Below are positions 1 to 9,002 of a stretch of 64,000 bases of DNA, in pieces; the first letter of the stretch is position 1, and the number at the start of each line of letters is the position of its first letter. The notes beneath the pieces were generated by a model that saw only the letters and a list, made by a program, of their open reading frames with translations, searched no databases and was not told the DNA's origin. A program made the position numbers and the translations under genes. Origin of the DNA: Pirellulales bacterium (GTDB taxonomy: Bacteria > Planctomycetota > Planctomycetia > Pirellulales > JACPPG01); contig DASXEJ010000393.1 of assembly GCA_036490175.1 (NCBI GenBank), positions 1-64,000 on the forward strand, read 5' to 3'.

Positions 1-31
1 TTCATCATTCATCATTTCGCATTCATCATTT
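1..31. repeat. Partial copy of the ATGATGA/CACGGAG repeat family at the window edge
   Basis: Bases 1-30 match bases 29342-29371 with one mismatch. That second site is the inner part of the right arm of the inverted repeat between the two transsulfuration genes. The copy here is cut by the window edge, so its CACGGAG part, if present, lies to the left. The TGA stop of the outer-membrane factor gene (26-28, minus strand) lies inside it. Confidence 0.75.
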
Positions 32-1660
32 CTTCTTTTCGTCCGCGTCGGCCGCGGGGGCTGGTACGATTTCGGCCGGAGCGGCGGGCTGCGTGGGGTC
101 TTGTCCTTGCACCTGCGGCATCTCGCCCCCCATGAAATAGCGCCAGCCGCCACCCAGCGACCGATAAACATCGATCAGCCGCAGAGCAATATCCCCCTGC
201 GCCTGGGCCAACTGATCTTGCTGTTGGACCAGGGTCGTTTGCGCATTGAACACGCGATTGAAATCGGTCACGCCCCCTTCGAATTGCAGCAGCACCAGCT
301 CGACGGCGCGCTGCGCTTCGACCACGCTCTGCCCATAGCTGACCGCGGCCAGTTGGGCCTGCAGGAAACCGATCAGCGCGTCTTCGACCTCGCGTCCGGC
401 GCGCAGCGCGGCCTGTTGATATTCGAGCGCTTCGCGCTGCAGTCGTGCGTCTTGCGTGGTGATGTTGTTCACGATCCGCCCGTAGTTCAACACATTCCAT
501 TGCAACGACGGAATAATGAACGACGTGAAGCTGTCGGCGCGGAACATGTCTCGGAAGTTGTCCGCCGCATAACCCAAGAATCCGTTCAGCGCCAGACGCG
601 GGTAAAGATCCGCCTGGGCGACGCCGATTTGCGCGCTCTGCGCGGCGACCTCGCGTTCGGCCCGCCGCACATCGGGGCGGCGGCGCAGCAGATCGGCCGG
701 AATGCCGATGGCGACTTCCGCCGGCGCACGGGGGATCGGAGCCGGGGTCAGCCCTTCGGCCAGATCCGTGACCGGCATGCCCATCAATATGCAAAGTTGA
801 TTGGCGGCCTGCCGCCGGCCGGCCACGAGCGAAGGAATGAGGGCTTCGGTCTGTGCCAAGTTCGAGCGCGCCTGGCGGACATCCAATTCGGTGGCGGCGC
901 CGTTAGTGAAACGCTGCTCGGCCAGCTGCGTCGAACCGCGCTGGATATCGACGTTCCTGCGGGCGTATGCCAACCGCTGCTCGAAGGTGCGCATCTGCAC
1001 GTAGGCCGTGGCGACGTCCGACAGCATCATCACCAACGTCTCGCCGTAGCCTTCGATGGCGGCATCTACGTCGGCCGTCGAGCCTTCGATGATGCGCCGG
1101 TAGCGGCCCCACACGTCGAGCTCCCAAGAAGCGTTGAAGCCGCTCGTGTAGAAGCTAAAGTTCTGCGGAAACGGCAGCTGCAGATTCTTCGAGATCTGGC
1201 CATGGGTATACGAGCCCAACGCGGTTTGCTTCTGGGGGAACAAATTGCCGACGGCGATGCCGCGCTGCGCCCGGGCTTCCAGGATGCGCGTCCCCGCGGC
1301 GCGCAGGTCGAGATTCTGCGCGCGGGCCGCATCGACCAGACCATTCAGCACCGGATCGTTGAAGACGGTCCACCAGGCGCAGTCGGCGGCCGGCTCGCTG
1401 ATCACGCGCGGGTTGGCACTATCGACCCAAGTAGGCGCGACCGGGGCCGCCGGGCGCACATAGTTCGGCCCGACTTTCCAACCATTGCGGCACCATTGGC
1501 GCAGACTCGTGCAACCGCACGCCACACAAAGGCACAGCAACAGCAGGCTCAACCCCGGCGCACGTCGCCGCGCGCGCCGCGTCCGCCGAGGCGGGGTCCG
1601 TGTCTGGACCAGGCGGCTCGGGCGGCGCGCCGTCGGGCCGTGCGTGGTGGCGGAGAACAT
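26..1660 (-). CDS. RND/MFS-type efflux outer-membrane lipoprotein, NodT/OprM family
   Basis: This is a trimeric outer-membrane exit duct of the TolC superfamily, with the two repeated OEP halves expected of the family. The chosen ATG at 1658-1660 puts a basic stretch and a Leu/Cys hydrophobic segment ahead of a lipobox-like CVACGC (residues 45-50), followed by the NodT-typical GPNYVRP (about 64-70). From this start it has about 544 residues, slightly long for the family because of the arginine-rich N-terminus. The frame stays open further upstream, so the start is uncertain and no good ribosome binding site is visible. The C-terminus ends in a DADEKKK tail whose stop codon lies in a repeat. 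It probably serves the EmrAB-like and YbhGFSR-like exporters encoded on the same strand to the right. Confidence 0.88.
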   Translation of the reverse strand: MFSATTHGPTARRPSRLVQTRTPPRRTRRARRRAPGLSLLLLCLCVACGCTSLRQWCRNGWKVGPNYVRPAAPVAPTWVDSANPRVISEPAADCAWWTVFNDPVLNGLVDAARAQNLDLRAAGTRILEARAQRGIAVGNLFPQKQTALGSYTHGQISKNLQLPFPQNFSFYTSGFNASWELDVWGRYRRIIEGSTADVDAAIEGYGETLVMMLSDVATAYVQMRTFEQRLAYARRNVDIQRGSTQLAEQRFTNGAATELDVRQARSNLAQTEALIPSLVAGRRQAANQLCILMGMPVTDLAEGLTPAPIPRAPAEVAIGIPADLLRRRPDVRRAEREVAAQSAQIGVAQADLYPRLALNGFLGYAADNFRDMFRADSFTSFIIPSLQWNVLNYGRIVNNITTQDARLQREALEYQQAALRAGREVEDALIGFLQAQLAAVSYGQSVVEAQRAVELVLLQFEGGVTDFNRVFNAQTTLVQQQDQLAQAQGDIALRLIDVYRSLGGGWRYFMGGEMPQVQGQDPTQPAAPAEIVPAPAADADEKKK

Positions 1661-2028
1661 GGTGGAGGCTACCGAAGGCGGGCAAGGTGGCGGTCGTCTG
1701 AGGCAACAGAGGGGCGGTCGCCTCAGCAGCGGACGCGGTGAGACCGTGTCCGGATTGCCCCTAAACCCGGTACACGCGCATCTGTCAGCAATATTCGGCA
1801 ACGCGGCAAAGGCTGCATGAAGTAACTGCCCCGCCTCGCCAGGACCGCCAAACTGGCCCTACCTTAACGATTGCTGCGGTTGTGCTAGCAACACGACGGC
1901 GCGGAAGCTGCGCAGAGATTGACGAATAGTGCGGGCCGGCAGGCCCTCAACGTATGCGGGCGAAATTCCGTGGGCAATTGTTTACGCACAAGAATGCCAA
2001 TGCGACAACCGACCGTCATGCCGAGCAC
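1661..2028. other. Intergenic region upstream of the outer-membrane factor
   Basis: There is no convincing gene here. A short GGGCC/GGCCC hairpin (1933-1946) lacks a T tract, so it is not called a terminator. A promoter for the outer-membrane factor gene would be expected in the left part but no clear -35/-10 pair stands out. Confidence 0.5.
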
Positions 2029-2532
2029 TCATGGGGCGGCTGCCGGCGGCGCTTGAAATATATATACGTCCTCAGACCCACTTTGTTTTAGCAACGGCGG
2101 TAGCGGCGGCGCGTAGTCGGTCTTGTCCGAGGGCTTCTGTTCGTTTCCAGTCGGAAGGCCATCAGTCGTCGTTTGATCGGGAAAGGATAAGTAGGAGCCC
2201 GTTCCCGACATCACCGGCGTCGCACTCCATGTCACTGCCTCTGGAAACAACTTCTGTACATGGTTGCGTTCTTCGGCTGGTGTTTCTACGCCAACTAATA
2301 TCGATGGGACCGCCTCATCGCCTAGTAGCCCGCGCCACCAAGGGATGCTGGCCTCCGGCACAGTCCGAGGCCCTGCCACCAACCAACTCTCGTGATCGCG
2401 AATCCAGACTTGTCGCTGGCGAATAAAGCTCAACTCCCATGCAAGCCACATCGCGACGAGAGTCATCAGGACAAACGTCGACCCCAAGGAAAATTGAAAA
2501 CGGCGGCGGGTGGTGCGCGGGATGGTAGACAT
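2029..2532 (-). CDS. Small single-TM protein with planctomycete RFQFSL head
   Basis: A hypothetical protein of 167 residues from the internal ATG at 2530-2532. A basic start (TTRRRFQFSLGSTF, about residues 6-19) runs into one hydrophobic segment rich in Leu, Val and Trp (about 19-35), then a soluble Pro/Ser-rich tail. Many planctomycete genomes carry families of small proteins with this R-x-F-Q-F-S-L head and one membrane span; their function is unknown. It lies just downstream of the zinc-ribbon-like gene on the same strand (gap about 100 bases) and may be cotranscribed with it. The C-terminal domain is not recognised. Confidence 0.65.
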   Translation of the reverse strand: MSTIPRTTRRRFQFSLGSTFVLMTLVAMWLAWELSFIRQRQVWIRDHESWLVAGPRTVPEASIPWWRGLLGDEAVPSILVGVETPAEERNHVQKLFPEAVTWSATPVMSGTGSYLSFPDQTTTDGLPTGNEQKPSDKTDYAPPLPPLLKQSGSEDVYIFQAPPAAAP

Positions 2533-2636
2533 TGGAAATATAATACCTGGCTGGCGAGGCGGGTTCGACAAGCGAGTTGCTACAGCGACTGAGAGCGGCC
2601 CTAGAAAGTGATTCAATTCGCGTCGACCGAGGGCGC

Positions 2637-2867
2637 TCATCTCGGAACAATGACGCCGATCAGAATAATTCCCGCAATAATGGCGAAAACAAGAAGCCAG
2701 AACGCCGTTCTAGTGCCGCGGCGGCGAGCAGCACACTTGGGGCAAAGCCACACTGCTCGAGTCTTTGTGTATGCTCCCATCACCGATGTCGTGCCGATTT
2801 GTTCGCTCGTCGTGTCGTACGAGGGGCTTTCGCCATGAAGGTCGCAGTCACATTGATCACATCGCAT
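2637..2867 (-). CDS. Small zinc-ribbon-like membrane protein
   Basis: This is 76 residues if started at the internal ATG at 2865-2867. The N-terminus carries MRCDQCDCDLHGE and a second CPKC knuckle follows about 40 residues later, so four to five cysteines could hold one zinc. A basic stretch (AARRRGTRTA) then leads into a single C-terminal membrane span (about 55-74). No catalytic motif is present. The function is unknown; small ribbon-plus-TM proteins are common in planctomycetes. A longer upstream extension is possible but its composition looks non-coding. Confidence 0.6.
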   Translation of the reverse strand: MRCDQCDCDLHGESPSYDTTSEQIGTTSVMGAYTKTRAVWLCPKCAARRRGTRTAFWLLVFAIIAGIILIGVIVPR

Positions 2868-3094
2868 TTTGAGAACACCGTATCGGCAAGCGAAACCTCT
2901 ACTCGGCGCGAGTCGGCAGGCTTTATTGTATGCCAGCGGGAGATCGACATCACGGCGCTGCGAGTCCATTGCCACAGGACGCTTATACCAAGCAAATCGG
3001 ACGAATCACCCGCCATCGACAACGTCATTTTGTGCGACCCTGGCATGCCGTATGCATGGCCTTCGTTAGCGTCGCCTTCGCCTGGAAGTCTGCC

Positions 3095-3511
3095 ATGAGA
3101 ATCCTGCTTATCGTCGCGGTGCTTGCCGCGTTTCCCGCCGTTTCGTGGGCGGAGGAGTACGTGTATCACGGACCTTGGAAAACGACGAATCGCAAGCTCG
3201 ACGGCGAAATGACCTGTATCGTGACTCCGCTTTTGAACAACGCCTGGCGCGGCCGTTTTTACGGCGTTTGGCAAGGTGTGCCGATGGACTACACCGTGAC
3301 CTTCACGGGGCCAGTGAATGCTTTGCACGGCACGGCGAACATCGACGGTGCCGAGTACGAGTGGAAGGGTTGGATTACCAAACAAGAGTTCCGCGCCAAT
3401 TTCGGCGGCGATCGTTACTCGGGCTGGTTTGATTTGAAAAGGCTGCCTGCCAAGCCGAGCGTCACTCGGCGGCCAGATGCGCACCCTTTTCAGCCACCGA
3501 GCGCTTCATGA
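3095..3511 (+). CDS. Small secreted protein of unknown function
   Basis: A 138-residue protein with a clear signal peptide (MRILLIVAVLAAFPAVSWA, cleavage after Ala19). The mature part is rich in Trp, Tyr and Gly (for example WKTTNRKLDGEMTC, YGVWQGVPMDYTVTF), suggesting a small beta-sandwich. The start was chosen because the signal peptide begins exactly there; the upstream frame has no coding character. Its last 50 bases overlap the end of the convergent MFS gene, so the Pro/Arg-rich tail after about residue 120 may be a recent extension. No named family is recognised. Confidence 0.7.
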   Translation: MRILLIVAVLAAFPAVSWAEEYVYHGPWKTTNRKLDGEMTCIVTPLLNNAWRGRFYGVWQGVPMDYTVTFTGPVNALHGTANIDGAEYEWKGWITKQEFRANFGGDRYSGWFDLKRLPAKPSVTRRPDAHPFQPPSAS

Positions 3512-5072
3512 GCGCGACCAGCAGCATCAGCACCACGGCCAGTACGGCGGCCACCCAGAAGACGTCGAAGTAGGCGAGCGAAGACGACTGCTGCTCGCGC
3601 AGACCCGAGAGCGACTCGAGCGCCATGTCCTGCGCCGTCGCGGCGTCCCCGGTTAGGCCGTAGAAGAATCCCTGCATCTGCTCTAAGTAAGAATTCACGT
3701 TCGGGTTCAGGGGATCGATCGATTCACCCAGCCGTAGCGTGTGAAACTGGTCGCGGCGTTCGTGAATCGTTTGCGCCAGCGAGGTGCCGACGCTCCCCCC
3801 TTCGTTGCGCAGCAGGCTGGCCAGGCCGACGGCCGCCCCGCGCAACTCCTTGGGCGTATACATGTAGGCCGCCACATTGAGCGGCGCGAAGATCATCGAC
3901 AATCCGGCCACCGTTACCACGCGCGGCCAGACCACTTGCAACGGGCTGATGCCCAAATTCATCTGCGCCATCCAATAACAGCCGACTCCCATCACGAACA
4001 GCCCCACCACGATCATCCACCGCGCATCGACTCCGCGCCCCAGCAAAATGCCCACGATGGGGAGCAGCGTCACCGAGGCCACACCCGACGGAGACATCAC
4101 CAGGCCCGAGCTAGTGGCGTCGTAGCCGAACAGCGATTGCAACAATCCGGGCAGCGACGTGCTGACGGCATACAGCACGCCAAAGGCGCAGAACAGAATA
4201 ATGCACGAGACGGCAAAATTGCGCTCGCCCAGCGGTCGCAGATTAACGACCGGATTCGGGATGCGCAATTCCCAAAAGATCAGCCCGGCTAGCGCAAGGA
4301 CGAAGAGCGTGGTCAAGGTTTGCACGCGTCCAAAGGGATCGCCCAGCCAGTCCCATTGCTGCCCCTTGCTGAGCCCGATTTCCCAAGACACCATCACCAC
4401 GACCAGCAGCATCAGTCCAATGACGTCGAAATTGAGCGGCCGCGCGCGCAATTCGATCCGCTCGCGCTTGAGATACTCGGGATCTTCTAGCAGGAAATAC
4501 GAGGCCACAAACGCCACTGCCCCCATCGGCACGTTGATGTAAAAGATCCATCGCCACGAGTAATGGTCGGTGATCCAGCCGCCGAGCGACGGCCCCAGGA
4601 TCGGCGCGACTAGCCCCGCGATGGCGAATACGGTCATGGCCGCGCCCTGCTTCTCGGCCGGGAATGTATCGAGCAGAACCCCCTGCGTGCAGGGCTGCAA
4701 GCCGCCGCCGGCCAAACCCTGGATCACGCGAAACAGGATCAATTGTTCCAGGCTGGTGGCCATGCCGCACAAGCCCGAGGCAATCGTAAAGACCGCGATC
4801 GACAGCAAAAAGTAATTGCGACGTCCGAAATGAGCGGCCAGCCATCCCGAGATCGGCAGGATGATCGCGTTGGCCGCCAGGTAGCTGGTGATCACCCACT
4901 CGCTATCGATCACCGCCGCCGACAGGCCGCCGGCGATATATCGCAGCGCCACATTGGCGATCGTCGTGTCCAGCACCTCCATGAACGTGGGCACGACCAC
5001 CGCCGCGGCCACAACCCAAGGATTGATCGCGGGGCGCCCGGCCATGCTCGTGGCGGCGACAGTGGTGCTCAT
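3462..5072 (-). CDS. DHA2-family MFS multidrug exporter, EmrB-like
   Basis: A 536-residue, 14-TM major facilitator of the drug:H+ antiporter-2 family. It shows the hallmark sequence FMEVLDTTIANVALRYIAG in TM1 (residues about 31-49), motif A-like LAAHFGRRNYFL, and motif C-like GLVAPILGPSLGGWI in TM5. It would pump hydrophobic drugs or metabolites across the inner membrane using the proton gradient. The HlyD/EmrA-type partner ends 15 bases upstream on the same strand, so this is a standard emrAB-like pair. Its 3' end overlaps the opposite-strand secreted protein gene by 50 bases. Confidence 0.93.
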   Translation of the reverse strand: MSTTVAATSMAGRPAINPWVVAAAVVVPTFMEVLDTTIANVALRYIAGGLSAAVIDSEWVITSYLAANAIILPISGWLAAHFGRRNYFLLSIAVFTIASGLCGMATSLEQLILFRVIQGLAGGGLQPCTQGVLLDTFPAEKQGAAMTVFAIAGLVAPILGPSLGGWITDHYSWRWIFYINVPMGAVAFVASYFLLEDPEYLKRERIELRARPLNFDVIGLMLLVVVMVSWEIGLSKGQQWDWLGDPFGRVQTLTTLFVLALAGLIFWELRIPNPVVNLRPLGERNFAVSCIILFCAFGVLYAVSTSLPGLLQSLFGYDATSSGLVMSPSGVASVTLLPIVGILLGRGVDARWMIVVGLFVMGVGCYWMAQMNLGISPLQVVWPRVVTVAGLSMIFAPLNVAAYMYTPKELRGAAVGLASLLRNEGGSVGTSLAQTIHERRDQFHTLRLGESIDPLNPNVNSYLEQMQGFFYGLTGDAATAQDMALESLSGLREQQSSSLAYFDVFWVAAVLAVVLMLLVALMKRSVAEKGAHLAAE

Positions 5073-5087
5073 GTCCGGCTTCCGGGG

Positions 5088-6593
5088 TCAAGAACTCTTT
5101 TCGGTGGGCAAGACTTCTTGCAACCGTTTGCCGGCATTGGGGCCCTCGGCCGGTTTCTTGTAATACACGTAGGGGATGACCGACAGACCCACGAACAGGG
5201 TTTGATTCTCTGCGTCGTAATCCTCCAGATCGATGCGCACCGGCAATCGCTGCACGACTTTGACAAAGTTGCCCGTCGCATTCTGCGGTGGCAACAGAGC
5301 CAGGGTCGATCCGGTTCCCATCGTGAAGCCAGTGATCCGCCCGCGGAAATGGTGGCGGCTGCCATACATGTCCACTTCGACGTCGACCGGCTGGCCGATG
5401 CGCAGCTCGGCCAGTTGCGTCTCTTTGAAATTGGCGTCGATCCAGATATCTGTCAGCGAGCGAATGGCCATCAACGCCTGGCCGGCCTGCACCTGGTTGC
5501 CCGGGTTCACGTTGCGGCGGGTGATGACGCCGTCGATTTCGGCAAAGACGTCGCAATAACGCAGATTCAGCTCGGCTTGCGAGAGGGCCGCCTGGGCCTC
5601 GTGAACCTTGGACTGCGCTTGCTTGATCGGGGCCGCCTCTTCCACGAGCTTGGCAAAAATTCGATCCACATTGCCCTCGGGATCGCGCTTGTAGAACTCG
5701 TCGATGACTTCCTTGGGGGACGCACTGTACGTGGTGGGCGTAATGCCCAAGGGCGCTGCGCTCACCAGCAAGTCGGCCAGCGCCTGGCGCACGGTAGAAA
5801 AGGTCTGATCCAGATTCGGCGGGGCGTCCAGGGGATTCTCGCGATTGATCGGCAGGCCCAGGCTGGCGCGTGTCTGTTGAATGGTTTGCTCGGCGCTTTG
5901 CACGCGGCTGCTGGCCACGTCGCGCGCGGCTTTGTATTGGTCGAACTGTTGCCGGCTGATGGCGCCCTTGCCGACCAAGGCCTCGCCGCGGCCGTAGTCT
6001 TGCTCAGCCAAGACGAGACTGGCTTTTTCGGCTTCGAGCTGCGCGACGTTGCTCTTCAGTAGCGCCAATTGGTTCCTCACGTCCTCCATAGCGTGTTCGA
6101 GCTTGAACCGGTTGCTGCGCGCTTGCGCCGCGATGCCCCGCAAACGATCCTGCGTGGCTACCAGGTCGGTCTGCGCGCTTTCCAAGGCAGTTTTCTTGAT
6201 CGCCAGCTGAACTTCGTACGGCTCCTTATCGAGCTGCACGAGAATGTCTCCCTTGCGCACTCGGTTGTTGTCGTCGACTTTTACCACCAGGACCTGGCCC
6301 GGCACACGGGCAGCAACCGTGGTGACGTGGCCGTTCACGTAGGCATCGTCCGTCGAGACGGTGTTGAAGGCGCGGACGACCAGCGGCGCAAATCGGTAAC
6401 CTCCCAGCAACAGCACGACGCCGGCGATCGCCAGATACAGCGGACGCCGCGACTTGCCGTGCGGAGCCGCCGCGGGGGCCGCATGGTCGACCGCCGCCGG
6501 CGGCATGACCACGGCCGCAGGCGCGTGCGCCCCTTCATGCGAAGCGCCCGCGGGTGCATGCGGATCGGTACTTTCGCGCTGCTGCGAACTCAT
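5088..6593 (-). CDS. EmrA/HlyD-type membrane fusion protein
   Basis: A 501-residue periplasmic adaptor. A Pro/Ala-rich cytoplasmic head is followed by one TM (about residues 54-72), the lipoyl half motif VSTDDAYVNGHVTTVAARV (about 79-97), a long alpha-helical hairpin, and the second lipoyl half (FAEIDGVITRRNVNPGNQV). The central hairpin has an unusual extra stretch of about 90 residues (near QTFSTVRQALADLLVSAAPLG), making the protein longer than the roughly 390 residues of classical EmrA. The start at 6591-6593 has an AAGGAG site about 9 bases upstream. It links the MFS pump to an outer-membrane duct, probably the NodT-type protein at 26-1660. Confidence 0.92.
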   Translation of the reverse strand: MSSQQRESTDPHAPAGASHEGAHAPAAVVMPPAAVDHAAPAAAPHGKSRRPLYLAIAGVVLLLGGYRFAPLVVRAFNTVSTDDAYVNGHVTTVAARVPGQVLVVKVDDNNRVRKGDILVQLDKEPYEVQLAIKKTALESAQTDLVATQDRLRGIAAQARSNRFKLEHAMEDVRNQLALLKSNVAQLEAEKASLVLAEQDYGRGEALVGKGAISRQQFDQYKAARDVASSRVQSAEQTIQQTRASLGLPINRENPLDAPPNLDQTFSTVRQALADLLVSAAPLGITPTTYSASPKEVIDEFYKRDPEGNVDRIFAKLVEEAAPIKQAQSKVHEAQAALSQAELNLRYCDVFAEIDGVITRRNVNPGNQVQAGQALMAIRSLTDIWIDANFKETQLAELRIGQPVDVEVDMYGSRHHFRGRITGFTMGTGSTLALLPPQNATGNFVKVVQRLPVRIDLEDYDAENQTLFVGLSVIPYVYYKKPAEGPNAGKRLQEVLPTEKSS

Positions 6594-6726
6594 GGCGGTG
6601 GCTCCTTGGCTTCTGCACAGAACGCCTGGCGGCGCCGTATCGCCGCGCTCTACCCAACCCTCGGCGTAGAGTCGTGCGGCGACCAGTGCCGGCCGATGCG
6701 CAGAGCATTGTATACAGGACCGGCGA

Positions 6727-7839
6727 TCATTCCATGCGATGACGAAATAACCAGCCCGCGCTAGACAATGTGACCATGCCAATCAGGGCCATCGGCCAGA
6801 TGTTGGCGAAGACCACCGAGGCCGGCAGGTCTTTGAGGAATATTCCCTTGACGATTAGCACGTAATAGCGGATCGGGTTGCACAGCGTCGCGTATTGCAG
6901 CCAGTCGGGCATGTTTTCGACCGGGCTGGCGAAGCCCGATAGCGACATGGCCGGTACCATGAAAACAAACGCTCCCAGGATGGCCTGCTGCTGGGTCTTG
7001 GCCACCGACGAAACGAACAACCCCACCCCAATCACGGCGAACAGATAGACCACCATGCTGCCGTAGAGTAGCAACAGCGATCCCTCGAACGGGACGCGAA
7101 ATACTACCACGCCGGCCAGAATCATCACGCTGGCTTGGGCCATACCCAAGAACAGGGCCGGCACCGTCTTGCCGATGATGATCTCTAGCGGCCCCAGCGG
7201 CGAGACCAGCAATTGTTCGAACGTGCCGAGCTCGCGCTCGCGGGCGACCGATAGCGCGGTCACCAGCAGCCCCATCACGGTGGTCAGTATCGCGACCAGG
7301 CTGGGGACCGTGTTCCAGGTGACGGTCTGATTCGGATTGAACCACAAGCGGCTGGCGATCACCGTCATCGGCGGTACCGCCCCACGGCGGGCCGCTAGCA
7401 GTTCTTCGTTGAAGCGGGTAATGATCACGGTCGCATAGCCTTCCACAATCTGCGCGGCGTTCGAGCGCCGGCCGTCGAGCAATAGCTGCACGTCTGTCGG
7501 GCGGCCCGCGGCCAGCTCGCGCGAGAAGTCCGACTGAATCGACAGCACCATCAGCGCAAAGCGCGAGTCGATGGCGCCGGCAATCTGACTTTCGTCATCC
7601 AAAAACTGGATCGAAGAGAAGTTTGGCGAGCCTTCGAACAGCGCCACCAGGTCGCGGGCGCTGGTGCCGAGATCGCGATTCAGGATCGCGATCCGCACGT
7701 CTTTCACTTCTTGCGTCGCCGCAAAGGAGAATACCAACAGCTCGATGAGCGGCGGCACGATCAGGATCGCGCGGCTTTTCGGATCTCGCCAAACGGCGAG
7801 AAATTCTTTCACGATCAGCGTGCTGATGCGATGCCACAT
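6727..7839 (-). CDS. ABC-2 type permease, YbhR-like (second permease)
   Basis: A 370-residue permease with the ABC-2/YhhJ layout. An N-terminal amphipathic stretch and one TM (VPPLIELLVFSFAATQEV) lead to a large periplasmic domain, followed by five C-terminal TMs. Family motifs visible include ARERELGTFEQLLVSPLG and the late FASPVENMPDWLQ. The start at 7837-7839 gives the canonical MWHRISTLIVKEFLAVWRDP. It starts 5 bases after the stop of the first permease, so the two are translationally linked and probably form a heterodimer. Confidence 0.9.
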   Translation of the reverse strand: MWHRISTLIVKEFLAVWRDPKSRAILIVPPLIELLVFSFAATQEVKDVRIAILNRDLGTSARDLVALFEGSPNFSSIQFLDDESQIAGAIDSRFALMVLSIQSDFSRELAAGRPTDVQLLLDGRRSNAAQIVEGYATVIITRFNEELLAARRGAVPPMTVIASRLWFNPNQTVTWNTVPSLVAILTTVMGLLVTALSVARERELGTFEQLLVSPLGPLEIIIGKTVPALFLGMAQASVMILAGVVVFRVPFEGSLLLLYGSMVVYLFAVIGVGLFVSSVAKTQQQAILGAFVFMVPAMSLSGFASPVENMPDWLQYATLCNPIRYYVLIVKGIFLKDLPASVVFANIWPMALIGMVTLSSAGWLFRHRME

Positions 7840-7844
7840 AGCGG

Positions 7845-9002
7845 CTATTCCAATCTCATACGAGTAATGCGCACCAACAGCGCGAGCAATACAGTGCTCA
7901 TCAGCACGAGCGCCAACGTGCCTGGCACCAGCACCGACATCACGTCGCCGGCCAGAAATAATGTCTGCAAGCTGGCCACGAAGTAGCGCGGCGGCAGCAG
8001 GTAGGTGAACCAACGGATCGGCCAGGGCATGGCGTCGATCTCAAAAATAAACCCAGACAGCTCAAAGGCCGGCAAAAAGCCCATCACCAGCGCGGCCTGG
8101 CTGGCGGCAAACTGATTTTTGGTAAGCGTCGAGATCAACAGGCCCAGCGGCAGCATCGCGGATAAAAACGCGGTCGAGACGATCAAGAGCGCGCCGATCG
8201 AGCCGCGGAATGGCACGCCAAAGATATACACCGCCGCCGTCACCGACAGCACCATGGCCCCCATGCCCAGCAAGAAATAGGGCAACAACTTGCCGATCAG
8301 AAATTCGGATCGTCCGACGGGTGTGGCCATCAGCGCCTCGATCGTGCCGCGTTCCCACTCGCGGGCCACGACCAGCGCCGTAAGCAGCGTGCCGATCAGC
8401 GTCATGATGATCGCGATCGATCCCGGGATCAGAAAGTTCTGACTTCGTATGTCGGGATTGAACCAATAACGCGCCTCGATCCCGACGATGGCGGGCATTC
8501 TGCGCGGCGACGTCATGGCCGAGCCGGCGATGGCCTCTTGGCCGATCCAGTTGGCCCACACGCCTTCGACGTAGTTCAGCACCAGACCGGCCGTGTTGGG
8601 ATCGGCCCCATCGACGATGACTTGGATCGGCGCCGATTCGCCGCGCCCCAGCCGGTCGCTGAAATCGGCCGCCAGCACGATTACACCCTTGATCCGGCCA
8701 GCCACCAGGTCGTCTTCGACCTCGGCCCGATGATGCGCGCGGATCACGGTGAAGTAGGGAGAGTTGTGGAACGAGGCCAACAGGCTGTCAACCTCGGGCG
8801 TTGATTGCTCGATCACCACGGCCACCGGCACGCGCCGCAGATCGAGCGTCACGCCGTAGCCGAATACGAACAGCAAGAGCAGCGGCAGCAGCCCGGCGAT
8901 CAGATAACTGCTCCAATCCCGTCGGATCTGCAGCGACTCCTTGCGCACCAGTCCCGATACACGTCGCAACCAGGCCGCGGGGCCCGTGACGGCGTTCTTC
9001 AT
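7845..9002 (-). CDS. ABC-2 type permease, YbhS-like (first permease)
   Basis: A 385-residue permease with one N-terminal TM (SSYLIAGLLPLLLLFVFGYG), a large periplasmic domain and five C-terminal TMs with the motif AREWERGTIEALMATPVGRS. The start at 9000-9002 was chosen because its ATGA overlaps the stop of the ATPase gene, a typical translational-coupling arrangement. It is a paralogue of the downstream permease. Together they would form the membrane channel of the YbhGFSR-like exporter. Confidence 0.9.
   Translation of the reverse strand: MKNAVTGPAAWLRRVSGLVRKESLQIRRDWSSYLIAGLLPLLLLFVFGYGVTLDLRRVPVAVVIEQSTPEVDSLLASFHNSPYFTVIRAHHRAEVEDDLVAGRIKGVIVLAADFSDRLGRGESAPIQVIVDGADPNTAGLVLNYVEGVWANWIGQEAIAGSAMTSPRRMPAIVGIEARYWFNPDIRSQNFLIPGSIAIIMTLIGTLLTALVVAREWERGTIEALMATPVGRSEFLIGKLLPYFLLGMGAMVLSVTAAVYIFGVPFRGSIGALLIVSTAFLSAMLPLGLLISTLTKNQFAASQAALVMGFLPAFELSGFIFEIDAMPWPIRWFTYLLPPRYFVASLQTLFLAGDVMSVLVPGTLALVLMSTVLLALLVRITRMRLE

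Noticed and set aside
101-1741. Long plus-strand open frame opposite the outer-membrane factor gene
   Set aside because: It is antisense to a clear NodT-type gene, has no recognisable motif and an Arg/Gln/His/Ala-rich composition typical of shadow frames in GC-rich DNA.
4743-6062. Long plus-strand open frame across the EmrAB-like pair
   Set aside because: It is antisense to two well-supported genes and spans their junction; no domain features are visible.
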